Shown here piece by piece: positions 53,660-64,000 of a stretch of DNA of 64,000 nucleotides. The DNA comes from Saccharomyces paradoxus. Taxonomy: Eukaryota > Ascomycota > Saccharomycetes > Saccharomycetales > Saccharomycetaceae. Under the pieces are notes generated by a model. That model ran no database searches and was not told the origin of the DNA. It saw only the letters and a program-made list of their open reading frames with translations. Each line of letters starts with the position of its first letter. Within the stretch, counting starts at the first letter, position 1. The position numbers and the translations under genes were made by a program. Location of the stretch: NCBI RefSeq assembly GCF_002079055.1, contig NC_047492.1, forward strand, positions 1-64,000. Direction: 5' to 3'.

Positions 53660-56224
53660 CTAACGGCTATATCTACTGGGTAGACTGGCAACTGATTTAC
53701 TTGAAGAATCGACTCTAACATTAGCATTTTTAGAACGATCGTTGAATCTTTTATTTTTTTTTGGTAAAAGATTAGATATAACAGATTTAGCCCCACTCTC
53801 TGCCGCTTCATTAAGTGTCGCAGGGGGGTCAATTCTTTTAATCCAATAGCTAGCCAGAAACCAGCTTATGACGGCCAGTAAAAGCAGTACGCCTAATATC
53901 CCATACCACCATGCAATACTAGCATTTCTTCCTGGAACTTTGACATTCATACCAAACAGGCCAGTAATAACATTCAGCGGTACCAACATTGTACCTAACA
54001 TGGTGACTTTACCTAACATTTCTGTGACCTTATTATTAGAATTAAATGATTCCACTTGCAACTGAGCTAAATAGTTTGTATGGGATCGAGAAAAGATTTT
54101 TTCGTACGCCAGCAAATTTTGAAACATCGTCAACAAATGATCCTGAATATCGCCTAAGTATAAAGCAATACCCCCCCTTGGTTGTGACGTTGTGGGCGTG
54201 TAATTATTTGATAAGCTTCTATTGTTTCTATTCTTAATATGTTGCACATTTTTTTCTTGCGCTTGTAAATTCGCAATGTTGATTTGTGATGTAAGCGCTG
54301 GCCCAATACCATTAATTTCATCTTGACATCTTTTGGCGAACATTTTGATAACATCCGCTTTACCACTTAAAAGTCTCATTAACGTCATTGTCTTACGCCG
54401 ACTTTCACCAATCCTTTGTAACATGGCTGCAAAGTCCATATCACGAGCCATAAACACTGAATCATCAATTGAATCGGCTTCATATTCAATGGATTGAATG
54501 ACCGGAGCAAAACTATCTGTGATATCATCGATTAAAGCATAACATAACCAATCTGAATTGACATTGACATAGTCACGCAATTGTCTTACACGTCTTCTTA
54601 CATTTCCACAGTGGGAGATTGGGTCAAAATGGAAAGTCAAGATACCTGACCTGAAAACAACAATGTAAACATTTATAGGCTCAAGATAATCCTCTGATTC
54701 TTTATCATTTTCGAAGGTATGAAAACAAACAAAGTAATATGATTTGAAAAGTTCGACTTTCTCACGAGTTTCCTGCATTCTAATATCCTCTGCTGTTAAC
54801 GGATGAATACCAAACGCCTTTGCTATGCAACGCATTTCATCGTCAGTCGGACAACTGCAATCCAACCACCATGTTGGCTCGCCCTTTCTGAATAATTCAA
54901 AAAACGTCTGGCCCTCAGATATCAAAGAAGAGATATCACTAGCATGCACGGTTTCATCAGATTCAGAGCGGAAGAACGAAAATCTATTAGGAATCTGAAA
55001 ATATGTAGGCTGGTATACGTAATACGCTGGGTTATGAATCGAAGTATTACCTTCATCATCTCCCTCCACTTTATTTTTACCAAATGATACACCAGGGTGT
55101 AGACCAGGTTTATCATCTTCCTGTTCCCACTCATTGTTTTCAGATTCGTCTGCCTCATTAGCGCTGACATTTTTTTCAAACGTCTGTAAAATTCTAGGTG
55201 TATATTTGAGGGCTGCTGAGGACCCTGAAGTGGAAGTAGAGCCACTAAATCCAGTACCTTGGGGGACATGACTGAATGCCCCCTCAGCGGGTTTTTGAAG
55301 GTTTGCCAAGAACTGATTTTTTTCAGCATTTGAATTCTGAGCGTATTCCTCCAACTCATCAAAATCAATACCATTAACTCTTGTATGTAATGGCGGAGAC
55401 ATTGGAAAACAAACATCTTCTTCCGTTTCCTGAGAAACCCTAGATGCTTGCGATATGTCACTATGGAAAGATGCCCTGCTGCTCATACGTACCGCGTTGA
55501 TTTCCTGCATATCATTTCCTACATCCGACTTCTGTGAGACGGTCTTCGTTAATAAAGTTATGGGATTGACTGATGGATTTGTAGATATTGTAGAATACGC
55601 CCTTCTCTTATGTTTCGTCTGTTTGAAATGTACGTCAACCTCCGATTCAGGTGACATTTCAAGGTTCGCACTAACTAATGAAGTCTCACGACCTTTTGTG
55701 AAAGTTTTTGCCGGGCGAGATACTTCTAAGTTGCACCCGTTGCTTGAGATAGCAGCAGGTAGGCCCATATTATGACCTCTTTTTAAACCTACCTTCCTTG
55801 GCGAATATGGAGTAATGCTCTCTACATAAAGCTGCCTTTGGTGTGGCATGGAATTTGCCAGCCTAGATGGCCTCGCATTAGAGGTTAAGATAGCAGAGGC
55901 TTCTAATTGGTGATGTGCAACTGCCTCACCTTCATCTTCAAAATCCATGTGGCCACTGGTGGATAGATTCGCTTCCTCCACATAGTTGCGATTTTTTATT
56001 CCATTATTCTCCCCGTCAGAAGAAATCAATTTGCCTTTAGAACGTCCAATTTCGTCCTTTTTCAATCCAAGCGCTTCCTGACGCATTGGCACTGTATCAG
56101 GATGTTGCCTATGTTCATACAATCCTGTGTGCTCCTCTGTATTCATGGAGACCATTGAATTGGCTAGGGACTTTGACCTTGGTAAATCTGATGATGACTG
56201 AAATGAACTGGATAACGACGACAT
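53660..56224 (-). CDS. ALR2: Magnesium transporter Alr2
   Basis: The 854-residue CorA/Mrs2-type plasma-membrane Mg2+ channel is orthologous to S. cerevisiae Alr2 (858 aa). A long, rapidly evolving cytosolic N-terminus (about 480 residues) precedes the conserved CorA domain (EPTWWLDCSCPTDDEMRCIA onward). Two C-terminal membrane spans have the selectivity motif GMN at 758-760. The loop after GMN reads VKVPGRNAS with R766. In Alr1 a glutamate (E768) occupies this site, and an arginine there is reported to explain Alr2's weak transport; the arginine is kept here. Hence probably a low-activity accessory partner of Alr1. Confidence 0.96.
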   Translation of the reverse strand: MSSLSSSFQSSSDLPRSKSLANSMVSMNTEEHTGLYEHRQHPDTVPMRQEALGLKKDEIGRSKGKLISSDGENNGIKNRNYVEEANLSTSGHMDFEDEGEAVAHHQLEASAILTSNARPSRLANSMPHQRQLYVESITPYSPRKVGLKRGHNMGLPAAISSNGCNLEVSRPAKTFTKGRETSLVSANLEMSPESEVDVHFKQTKHKRRAYSTISTNPSVNPITLLTKTVSQKSDVGNDMQEINAVRMSSRASFHSDISQASRVSQETEEDVCFPMSPPLHTRVNGIDFDELEEYAQNSNAEKNQFLANLQKPAEGAFSHVPQGTGFSGSTSTSGSSAALKYTPRILQTFEKNVSANEADESENNEWEQEDDKPGLHPGVSFGKNKVEGDDEGNTSIHNPAYYVYQPTYFQIPNRFSFFRSESDETVHASDISSLISEGQTFFELFRKGEPTWWLDCSCPTDDEMRCIAKAFGIHPLTAEDIRMQETREKVELFKSYYFVCFHTFENDKESEDYLEPINVYIVVFRSGILTFHFDPISHCGNVRRRVRQLRDYVNVNSDWLCYALIDDITDSFAPVIQSIEYEADSIDDSVFMARDMDFAAMLQRIGESRRKTMTLMRLLSGKADVIKMFAKRCQDEINGIGPALTSQINIANLQAQEKNVQHIKNRNNRSLSNNYTPTTSQPRGGIALYLGDIQDHLLTMFQNLLAYEKIFSRSHTNYLAQLQVESFNSNNKVTEMLGKVTMLGTMLVPLNVITGLFGMNVKVPGRNASIAWWYGILGVLLLLAVISWFLASYWIKRIDPPATLNEAAESGAKSVISNLLPKKNKRFNDRSKNANVRVDSSSKSVASLPSRYSR

Positions 56225-57177
56225 TACAAAGTTTCTTCACGTCTTCTCATGAAACTTGGTATTTCTATAAAAGGTGGTTACAATATGTTTTGTCGAATTT
56301 TCTATTCAACTAGCGGCACATTCCATGTGGAAAATTGATTAGTAGTAGTATCTACCGTTCTTGCTTGATATTGAGTAGGGATAACAATCGTTGTTTGATT
56401 CCACTTTCCCACTTTAAATAATAAAACTCTACGCTAGAATATCATATGCTCGAGGAAAATCAAATTTCCTTGGAAGCAGCCACTTTCTGGACAACTAAAT
56501 TAAATGTTGCATTTTTGATAGAAATTTTTCAACCCAAGATATCGCTTTTGCAACTTATAGCCGGACAGACTGTGAAAACGTACTTGAGGGAACAGTTTGA
56601 TAGCATAATATAAAGAGCAGATAATTTTGTCTGCAATTTTTGTATCCACAGTCCTCTTCCAAATAAAAGAGTGTGTAAAGTAATGGAGATCTTGCGTAGT
56701 TTGGTTAGAGCTTCGAAGCGCTGTCAACCCTGACATATATGATACCTGTGGTTTAAACACAAAAGACACTTCTTGTTTCCCATATTAAAGCAACAATGAT
56801 GCGGGAAGTAGAGTTCAGATACGGAAGTTAGCATGTAGGAATACTAAGTGGCAGTTCTTCCTTCAACACATACAACAAACGATGGAGTTTAGCAGCTGTA
56901 TATATGTGCCGTATTTAAAAATTCTCAGTATATTACGAGCCTTCAAATACGACTGAACGGTGACATGGTCCGGTAGGATTAAACGTTAAGAAAGTGGTCC
57001 TAAGCATGGAATGTTGTTGTAGTTTCAGCCGTCCATTCAATTTTTTTGAACCATCACCTTTCCCTTTCTGGACTTTTCTTCAATAAAAAAAACAAGAAAA
57101 ACATAGAATGTTAAATACTATAAATATAAGAAGTACGAAAAGAAATCAAAACAAAACGCGTTTAAAGATTGACGAAT
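56225..57177. other. ALR2-SWP82 divergent intergenic region
   Basis: About 950 bp holding both promoters. No additional gene recognised; an 89-codon minus frame at 56500-56769 looks random. Confidence 0.5.
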
Positions 57178-59049
57178 ATGCTGGACGATAATGATGGAGA
57201 AACTGTTCATGAAGATAGAAATAATTCTTCTCTAGAACAAGGCGAGATTGGAGCGGTATTCATAGTACCTAAAATACTTATCAGAGAACATGAACGAGTT
57301 ATACTTAAACAAATTCTGCAAATTCTGGATCAAGACGAATTAGTACAACCCCCCTTAGACAAATTTCCTTACAAAAAACTGGAATTGCCAGTGTATACAG
57401 ATGAATCCAAGACCAGAGACGCTACAAATACATCCTATAAGATGGTACAGATGGATGCTTATGGTGAGAAAAAAGTAGGTTTAAACGGTGAATTATTTGG
57501 CGGCAGACATTATTTGTTTAACACGTTCACGTTTATGGCTCATACAGATGTTCTTCTGGTGCTTTTACAAGACGTTATCAAAGTGCTATACCAGAGCGAT
57601 ACAAAGCATGACGGGGACGAGTTTATTGACCAGCATGATCAAATTCTAATAATGGAAACTTCAGAGGAGCAAACAAATTTTTTGGCCAAAAACGGTATTC
57701 TTCCTGAAGGGTCCAATGGATCTTTTAAGTATGTGACCGCCAGGTCAGCTTTTGTTGAATTTGGTGCTACTGTTATTGCCGGTGGTCAACGCATCGTTGA
57801 TGATTATTGGGAATCGTTGGCTAAAAAGCAAAATTTGTCGTCTCACCAGAGGGTTTTTAAATTGACAACAGGTTTAATTTCCAAAATATCACTTTTACGT
57901 CCCTCCTTCCAGAATAACAAGATTACCAATGCGAATGAATTTGGCACAAAAGATAATAATGCTTGTACAATTTCCAACTCAAAATTCGAATCGCCATATC
58001 CAATAGTCACGGAACAGCCGTCAGCCGAGGTTAGAGAAGCCTATATTGAAAACTTTGCCAAAGGTGAGCACATTTCGGCAATCGTTCCTGGACAAAGCAT
58101 TAGTGGAACATTGGAACTCAGTGCACAATTTAGAGTACCGCGTTATCACAGCAAAAACTCGTTTCAGCAAGCCCTGCAAATGAAGGCAATGGATATACCA
58201 ATCGGAAGACATGAAGACTTACTTGCACAATATGAAAGTCAAGCGCTTGATGGTTCCTCATTAACTTCACTTCCTAATAATATTCCATCCGTTAATCCTA
58301 GTAATAAGCCCATCAAACGAATGCTAAGTAGTATTCTTGACATAAACGTTTCCTCATCAAAAAACAAGAAATCTGAGGAAAACGAAATGATAAAACCCAT
58401 GAACAAGGGTCTACTCAAAAACAATACATCTTTAAACATAAACGGCTGGAAATTTGAATCTTTGCCTTTAAAATCCCCGGAAAATTCAGGTAAACAGCAA
58501 TATTATAGAGGATTGCCATTATACGAAAAAAATGCGTTGCTAGAAAGACTGAAACAACTGACGCCGAACGAAATCAAAGAACTAGAGCATTTGCATGATG
58601 CCGTTTTTGTTAATACCGGTTTACAAAATGTTAGGAAAGTTAGGACAAAAAAATGGAAAAAATACTGGCAATACAAGGCAGGTATCCCTATCGGTTTGAA
58701 ACGCTCTCAATTGGATGAATTTAAAAATAACTATTTGAAAGATGTTTTAGCACAGACGAGTGTCACTACGAATTTTAACGAAATAACAAATACGGATGAA
58801 ACGATAACAACAAAAAGGATACCAAACCCAAATTTCTTGGGGAACTGCAACATTAAGGACTTCAAGCCTCCATATATTTATTCTCGTTCGAACAAAGCAC
58901 CACAAACCATCACTGGAAATAAAACTGCCGTTAAGCCGGACGCTGATGTGAAGAATACAAATCCCAATCCAATGATTGCAACGGATGCAGCCGCGACGAA
59001 ACCGAACACCTTTGCTAATTTCAATAACGGAATAACTATGAATAACTGA
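57178..59049 (+). CDS. SWP82: SWI/SNF chromatin-remodelling subunit Swp82
   Basis: The 623-residue protein matches S. cerevisiae Swp82 (YFL049W, 623 aa), a nuclear subunit of SWI/SNF related to Rsc7/Npl6 of RSC. The conserved block GEIGAVFIVPKILIREHERV near the N-terminus and GLPLYEKNALLERLKQLTPN near residue 445 are clear. The reading frame extends three codons upstream to a TTG; the ATG at 57178 gives the S288C-like N-terminus and length. No catalytic domain is expected. Confidence 0.97.
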   Translation: MLDDNDGETVHEDRNNSSLEQGEIGAVFIVPKILIREHERVILKQILQILDQDELVQPPLDKFPYKKLELPVYTDESKTRDATNTSYKMVQMDAYGEKKVGLNGELFGGRHYLFNTFTFMAHTDVLLVLLQDVIKVLYQSDTKHDGDEFIDQHDQILIMETSEEQTNFLAKNGILPEGSNGSFKYVTARSAFVEFGATVIAGGQRIVDDYWESLAKKQNLSSHQRVFKLTTGLISKISLLRPSFQNNKITNANEFGTKDNNACTISNSKFESPYPIVTEQPSAEVREAYIENFAKGEHISAIVPGQSISGTLELSAQFRVPRYHSKNSFQQALQMKAMDIPIGRHEDLLAQYESQALDGSSLTSLPNNIPSVNPSNKPIKRMLSSILDINVSSSKNKKSEENEMIKPMNKGLLKNNTSLNINGWKFESLPLKSPENSGKQQYYRGLPLYEKNALLERLKQLTPNEIKELEHLHDAVFVNTGLQNVRKVRTKKWKKYWQYKAGIPIGLKRSQLDEFKNNYLKDVLAQTSVTTNFNEITNTDETITTKRIPNPNFLGNCNIKDFKPPYIYSRSNKAPQTITGNKTAVKPDADVKNTNPNPMIATDAAATKPNTFANFNNGITMNN

Positions 59050-59220
59050 AGGAAATAAAGGCGAATATAAGCGGCACTCCAATGAGAAATGGGCTCCTTG
59101 AAGTGATAATATAAACTATTGTTCGTTATTTTATAAACATATGTATTATTACATATATACATATATAGGGAATGCATGTGCACAATTGATTTTAGTGAAA
59201 AAAAAAAAAATTGTCCAAAA

Positions 59221-60552
59221 TCATAGCAATTTGGTTTTTGTGATCTCTTGTCTGATTCTGAATGTATAATATGCCATAATCAACATGATGAAAATTAATG
59301 GGAGTAGCCAAATCATCAGCTTTCTAGCAATTTCATCGACCTGAGGACCATCTTGTCCATGACGCTTGGCGGTTTCTCTATACTTTTCCTGTTCAACCAG
59401 GACCTTTTCCAATTTTTGATTAATCGACAGGAAGTCTTTGAAATTTTCTTTATCCTCAGCGATTGCATCGTCAGTGGAAATTCCTTTCTCGTCATTAGTG
59501 GGCTGCTTAGAAGAGAGATGTTTGGTTATCGTAGTCATGAATGAAAGCAGTTCTTGTTGAACTTTAATGATATCATTTAACTTTGTTTCTAAAGCATTGA
59601 TATCGTTTGCAAGAATTTTACCTTCAACTCTGTCCAGTTTCTTATACAACTCATAGTTTGACATTTTGTCTTTGTCGGCGTCAAATGCTGTTTTTTCAAT
59701 CAATTTTTCTTTACCGGTTTTTTGGTCAATGTATTTGGTGATCAGCTTTGGCTGACCCATTGCATTAACGTTAGGAATCAAAGAGTCTTCAATCACGCCG
59801 TTAAATAATTCCATTTTGAATATTTCAAAAGACTCTGCATTATTATTCAATGCCCCATTTTGAGCAGTGACCCCAATACGGTAAGATCCAGTAGGGAAGC
59901 GAATTTTCCTAGTTTGAAAACAGACTTTATTGTCCACCTGAACTTTTAATAAGTTGCTGTCTTCCAAATCGTAAGTTACTCTAACCGTGGAAGGAACGGA
60001 GGAGTCCTGATAACCCATCAAACAAGATGCAAAGCTCTGTTCATAGATTTTTGTCTTGTCCACAGGCTTTTGACCGTCATTTAGTTGACCACGAAGAGTC
60101 GGACCCAATGGACCATTGTTATCCACCAATAGCTGTAAGCCATCATAGTTGACTGGTCCATTGTACAACTGCTTATCGCGTGGTACATTAGAATCCTGAA
60201 CAAACCAAAATGATATACCACCATCAGTTTGACCAGAATAACCAACACTTCTAAATGTCCACTCCATAGTAAAAGAATCTTTCAAATCAAACCCTTGTTT
60301 CAACCAAAGTGAACCCTTAGAATTTTGCTTAGAAGTCAATACAATTCTTCCTTCCTCTAGACTAGCTTGTTCACCAGTTTGCCAGTTACTAGGCACTTTA
60401 CGTGCGTTAATCAGATCAGGGAGTGAGTAGTCCGAGTTTAATTTGGATGCATCTGAAGTGTCACCTAATGGATGGGCTTCTAACAATCCTGTCCATATCG
60501 TAAGGACGGTGAAAAAACTCAGCAGTACTGCACTTTTCTTAGCCATTAACAT
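59221..60552 (-). CDS. EMP47: L-type lectin cargo receptor Emp47
   Basis: The 443-residue type-I membrane protein is orthologous to Emp47 (445 aa), an ERGIC-53-like receptor cycling between ER and Golgi and needed for export of some glycoproteins such as Emp46. It has a signal peptide (about 1-27), an L-type lectin domain (about 35-265, e.g. GGISFWFVQDSN), a coiled coil (about 300-400) and one membrane span (about 413-432). A short tail, FRIRQEITKTKLL, ends in the KxKxx retrieval signal KTKLL. Several Met codons lie at the N-terminus (1 and 3), so the start is slightly uncertain. Confidence 0.97.
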   Translation of the reverse strand: MLMAKKSAVLLSFFTVLTIWTGLLEAHPLGDTSDASKLNSDYSLPDLINARKVPSNWQTGEQASLEEGRIVLTSKQNSKGSLWLKQGFDLKDSFTMEWTFRSVGYSGQTDGGISFWFVQDSNVPRDKQLYNGPVNYDGLQLLVDNNGPLGPTLRGQLNDGQKPVDKTKIYEQSFASCLMGYQDSSVPSTVRVTYDLEDSNLLKVQVDNKVCFQTRKIRFPTGSYRIGVTAQNGALNNNAESFEIFKMELFNGVIEDSLIPNVNAMGQPKLITKYIDQKTGKEKLIEKTAFDADKDKMSNYELYKKLDRVEGKILANDINALETKLNDIIKVQQELLSFMTTITKHLSSKQPTNDEKGISTDDAIAEDKENFKDFLSINQKLEKVLVEQEKYRETAKRHGQDGPQVDEIARKLMIWLLPLIFIMLIMAYYTFRIRQEITKTKLL

Positions 60553-60802
60553 CGTTACAAAATGCAGATCTCCTGATGCTAACTATCTGTCAAGTTTTTA
60601 TCGATGTAATCCCGATTTTTCAGTACCACTTAAGGCTTCTCTGTTAAAAGATCAAAAACATTCTCTAGGGCACATAGTAATTCTCTTCTCGTATGTAGTG
60701 ACAACAAGACATAATGACAATAATAGATGGAAATTGAAATATTATGAAACAGAGGTAATAGTATGTTAAATTATAGTTGGTATTGTATACCAGCAAGCGA
60801 GC

Positions 60803-62947
60803 ATGCTATCATTTTGCGACTATTTTTGGTCTGAGGACCTTGTCTCTGGTTTAGAGGTGCTTTTTGATAGATTATACCACGGTTGTGAGCAATGTGATTT
60901 GTTCATTCAATTATTTGCGTCAAGAATGCAGTTTGAAGTTAGTCACGGGAGGCAGTTGTTTGGTATAGAAGCCGGTATGGACAACCTAAAGGTGGTTCAG
61001 GAAGATGAGCATGAAGGGGTGACCGTTTCGAGAGCTCTGAGGGGAATTCTACAAGAAATGTCTCAGGAAGGGACGCATCACTTGACAATAGCATCGAACA
61101 TAGAAAGTTTGGTGCTGCAACCATTCGGTAAATGGTGCGTGGAGCATAGGGAGAGGATCCAATACTCTGAAAAGACTTTGTTGACCAACGTAAATAATTT
61201 CAAAAAGTCTAAGAAGTACGTCAGTAAGCTGGAAAAGGAATATTTTAATAAATGTAGGCAATTAGAAGAATTTAAAAGAACTCATTTCAATGAAGATGAG
61301 CTAGCCAATGCAATGAAATCGTTGAAAATACAAAGTAAATACGAAGAAGACATCGCCAGGGAAAAGGATCATAGATTTTTCAATAAAATAGCAGGAATAG
61401 ATTTTGATTATAAAACAATGAAGGAGACACTTCAGTTGTTATTGACCAAGCTTCCTAAAACGGACTATAAGCTTCCTCTTATAAGCTATTCTTTGAGTAA
61501 CACCAACAGCGGCGGAGAAATAACAAAGTTTCTGCTCGACCACATGTCATTAAAGGATACCGATCAAGCTGAAACGTTCGGCCAAGATTTGTTGAATTTA
61601 GGGTTTTTGAAATACTGCAATGGTGTTGGTAATACATTTGTCAACTCCAAAAAATTCCAATACCAATGGAAGAACACTGCATACATGTTTGCCAATGTGC
61701 CAATGCCCGGTTCGGAGGAACCTGCAGCTGGTGAATCCCTAATATCTCGGTTCAACAACTGGGATGGCTCATCTGCAAAGGAGATGATTCAATCCAAGAT
61801 TGGTAACGACCAAGGGGCTGGAAAATTCCAAGCTCCTCATATATCTGATAATGAAAGGACGCTTTTCAAAATGATGGATGCACTTGCAGCGTCAGATAAG
61901 AAATATTACCAAGAGTGTTTCAAGATGGATGCCTTAAGATGCTCTATCGAGGAGTTGTTGATTGACCATTTGTCGTTTATGGAAAAATGTGAGTCTGATA
62001 GACTGAATGCGATTAAGAAAGCAACATTAGATTTTTGCTCCACTTTAGGTAATAAAATTTCTTCATTAAAACTGTGCATAGATAAAATGCTTACGCTAGA
62101 AAACGATATTGATCCCACTGCAGACCTTTTGCAACTTTTAGCCAAGTACAAGACGGGCAGTTTTAAACCTCAAGCCATTGTCTATAATAATTACTACAAT
62201 CCTGGCTCATTTCAAAACTTTGGCGTTGATCTAGAGACTCGTTGTAGACTAGATAAGAAAATTGTTCCATTAATAATTTCATCGATATTTTCATATATGG
62301 ACAAGATATACCCTGATCTACCTAATGACAAAGTAAGAACTTCAATTTGGACTGATTCGGTGAAACTTAGCCTGACACATCAACTTCGAAACCTATTGAA
62401 CAAACAACAATTCCACAACGAAGGTGAAATATTTGATATACTGTCCACATCCAAGTTGGAACCGAGCACTATTGCCAGTGTTGTTAAAATTTATTTATTA
62501 GAATTGCCAGACCCACTGATTCCCAATGAAGTTTCGGATATTCTTCGGGTACTTTATCTGGATTATCCACCTTTAGTTGAAACTGCATTAGAGGATCCCG
62601 CTTCATCTCCTGAGGACCAACAGGGCGATGAAAACGAGGAAGGCACTGATACCAAAAGAATAAGAGGCCTTTACACCACCTTGTCCTCCCTAAGCAAACC
62701 CCATATAGCGACGCTAGACGCTATTACCACTCATTTTTACAGATTAATTAAAATTCTGAAAATGGGTCAAGACGGCAACGAAGTAGCTGATGAGTTTACC
62801 ATCTCTATTTCACAAGAATTTGCCAATTGTATTATCCAATCGAAGATCACTGATGATAATGAAATTGGTTTTAAAATCTTCTATGACCTGCTGACACATA
62901 AGAAACAGATTTTTCACGAATTGAAAAGACAAAACTCGAAAAATTGA
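60803..62947 (+). CDS. RGD2: Rho GTPase-activating protein Rgd2
   Basis: The 714-residue protein is the orthologue and same length as S. cerevisiae Rgd2 (YFL047W), a GAP for Cdc42 and Rho5. Domains in order are an N-terminal F-BAR/FCH region (SFCDYFWSEDLVSGLEVLFD, with coiled coil around 140-200), a DEP domain (about 220-290) and a C-terminal RhoGAP domain (about 480-690). The RhoGAP motif LELPDPLIPNEV is near residue 566. It acts at membranes in polarity and wall signalling. Confidence 0.97.
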   Translation: MLSFCDYFWSEDLVSGLEVLFDRLYHGCEQCDLFIQLFASRMQFEVSHGRQLFGIEAGMDNLKVVQEDEHEGVTVSRALRGILQEMSQEGTHHLTIASNIESLVLQPFGKWCVEHRERIQYSEKTLLTNVNNFKKSKKYVSKLEKEYFNKCRQLEEFKRTHFNEDELANAMKSLKIQSKYEEDIAREKDHRFFNKIAGIDFDYKTMKETLQLLLTKLPKTDYKLPLISYSLSNTNSGGEITKFLLDHMSLKDTDQAETFGQDLLNLGFLKYCNGVGNTFVNSKKFQYQWKNTAYMFANVPMPGSEEPAAGESLISRFNNWDGSSAKEMIQSKIGNDQGAGKFQAPHISDNERTLFKMMDALAASDKKYYQECFKMDALRCSIEELLIDHLSFMEKCESDRLNAIKKATLDFCSTLGNKISSLKLCIDKMLTLENDIDPTADLLQLLAKYKTGSFKPQAIVYNNYYNPGSFQNFGVDLETRCRLDKKIVPLIISSIFSYMDKIYPDLPNDKVRTSIWTDSVKLSLTHQLRNLLNKQQFHNEGEIFDILSTSKLEPSTIASVVKIYLLELPDPLIPNEVSDILRVLYLDYPPLVETALEDPASSPEDQQGDENEEGTDTKRIRGLYTTLSSLSKPHIATLDAITTHFYRLIKILKMGQDGNEVADEFTISISQEFANCIIQSKITDDNEIGFKIFYDLLTHKKQIFHELKRQNSKN

Positions 62948-63196
62948 GATTATCCGATATAGACTTGTATATAATTTTATATAAAATGAAATTTGTACAT
63001 TATTTTCTTACACTATAGTCGGCTGTTTTAAGTCTTTTTTTATTGGAGATGCAAATTCTTACATTATAGCCATGGATAATATACAAAAAGCAAGAAGGAA
63101 CTGTAAGAAAAACAAAAATTAACAACGAATTTACAGATCTGCAATTAGCCATTTCAAGTGAGCGTGATAACTAGAGCAGCATAGTACTGGAATAAA

Positions 63197-63823
63197 ATGC
63201 TCAAGCGCATTGTTGGATTGCCTACAAGGCGTTGCTTCCACAGAACGTCCTTTTTGCTGGGTGGTGGTGACTTTGAAACCGTCCATATTCCCAATACAAA
63301 TCATTTTAAAGATTTACTTATAGAGAACGGTAAATTTCAAGAGGATCAGGCAACAACGATAGTAGAGATAATGACAGACGCTATTAGAGGCGGTGTGAAT
63401 CATGTGTCACAGGATCTGGCAAAGAGAGAAAAATTGACGCAACTTAGCTATCAACAGCGTGTTGATTTTGCGAAATTAAGAGATCAGCTATTGAGTGCTG
63501 ACAGAAGTGAATTTCATAATATTCAGAACGAATACGAGAGTGTGAAAAACGATTTGGAGAAGTTGAGAAACAAACTAAGGGAAGAAATTACCAAAACCAA
63601 CGCAGGTTTCAAACTGGATTTGTCCTTAGAAAAAGGTAGAATTAGGGAAGAAAGTAGTCATCACGATTTGCAAATAAAAGAAATTGACACGAAAATCGAG
63701 CAAGAAGTGACAAATATGAAGATGCAGATTGATTCTGTAAAGACTCAGGTCATGCAATGGCTGATAGGTGTCTGTACAGGTACGTTTGCACTTGTATTAG
63801 CATACATGAGATTATTAACATAG
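63197..63823 (+). CDS. FMP32: Mitochondrial DUF1640 protein Fmp32
   Basis: The 208-residue protein is orthologous to Fmp32 (207 aa), of the CCDC90/MCUR1-like DUF1640 family, reported to help cytochrome c oxidase assembly. The basic N-terminus (MLKRIVGLPTRRCFHRTS) is a mitochondrial presequence. Residues about 85-180 are coiled coil, and a single membrane span (WLIGVCTGTFALVLAYM) is at the C-terminus, fitting an inner-membrane anchor. Confidence 0.96.
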   Translation: MLKRIVGLPTRRCFHRTSFLLGGGDFETVHIPNTNHFKDLLIENGKFQEDQATTIVEIMTDAIRGGVNHVSQDLAKREKLTQLSYQQRVDFAKLRDQLLSADRSEFHNIQNEYESVKNDLEKLRNKLREEITKTNAGFKLDLSLEKGRIREESSHHDLQIKEIDTKIEQEVTNMKMQIDSVKTQVMQWLIGVCTGTFALVLAYMRLLT

Positions 63824-64000
63824 CAGCACAAGTGGGGGAAAAGGACTAAACTTGATACTTGAAAATGGCATTTACGTTTTGTATAACACATATTAGTAAA
63901 AGTACACATTCAATAACGTAGTAAGAGTATGTTTGTTTATATAAAAAAGGATAGAAAAGAAGCGCCTAACAAATAATTTAAAGGCATAATCATATAGCAC

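Noticed and set aside
1-64000. CRISPR arrays, bacterial operons or riboswitches
   Set aside because: The window is a eukaryotic yeast chromosome; the short tandem repeats seen are minisatellites or promoter repeats without spacers.

Overview
This is the left end of a budding-yeast chromosome. It opens with C1-3A telomere repeats and an X core element. The gene order that follows is the left arm of Saccharomyces chromosome VI: THI5, AAD6/16, AGP3, AQY3, DAK2, YFL052W, YFL051C, ALR2, SWP82, EMP47, RGD2, FMP32. The proteins match my memory of the S. cerevisiae S288C orthologues with roughly 2-8% amino-acid differences. MPR1 and a Ty5 LTR are also present. A wild relative, most likely S. paradoxus, fits best, but this is inferred without alignment. 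Genes are intronless and single.

Region 1 (1-9.9 kb) is the chromosome end. It holds telomere repeats, X core, a solo Ty5 LTR, a second X-like fragment, then a large GPI wall mannoprotein of the HPF1 family with a ~1 kb 15-bp minisatellite. About 3.5 kb without a convincing gene follows. Region 2 (9.9-28.8 kb) is a metabolic subtelomere: MPR1 (N-acetyltransferase absent from S288C), THI5, an undivided AAD aryl-alcohol dehydrogenase with a Yap1-type palindrome upstream, amino-acid permease AGP3, the divergent glycerol/dihydroxyacetone pair AQY3-DAK2, and a MAL-type Zn2Cys6 regulator (YFL052W).

Region 3 (28.8-47.6 kb) is the main accessory block. As I recall the S288C map, YFL052W and YFL051C are near neighbours, so this looks like ~19 kb of extra DNA. 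It starts with a dead IMA5 isomaltase and an intact HXT8 hexose transporter, the same order and orientation as on chromosome X-L. A solo Ty delta LTR comes next, then an ARN/SIT-like siderophore transporter that is none of the four standard ARN proteins. After a 3.5 kb gap comes a divergent Zn2Cys6 regulator / DHA2-type exporter pair with repeated candidate operator sites between them. This pair is the best candidate for a little-described self-contained system.

Region 4 (47.6-64 kb) returns to conserved chromosome VI. YFL051C is here a full-length PA14-domain flocculin (1069 aa) with an unusual sugar-specificity loop. ALR2, SWP82, EMP47, RGD2 and FMP32 follow.

The functional theme left of ALR2 is nutrient uptake and stress handling: sugars, iron-siderophores, amino acids, glycerol/DHA, thiamine, magnesium, toxic analogue acetylation, drug export and cell-surface adhesion. 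Genes such as SWP82, EMP47 and RGD2 mark the transition to core chromosome.
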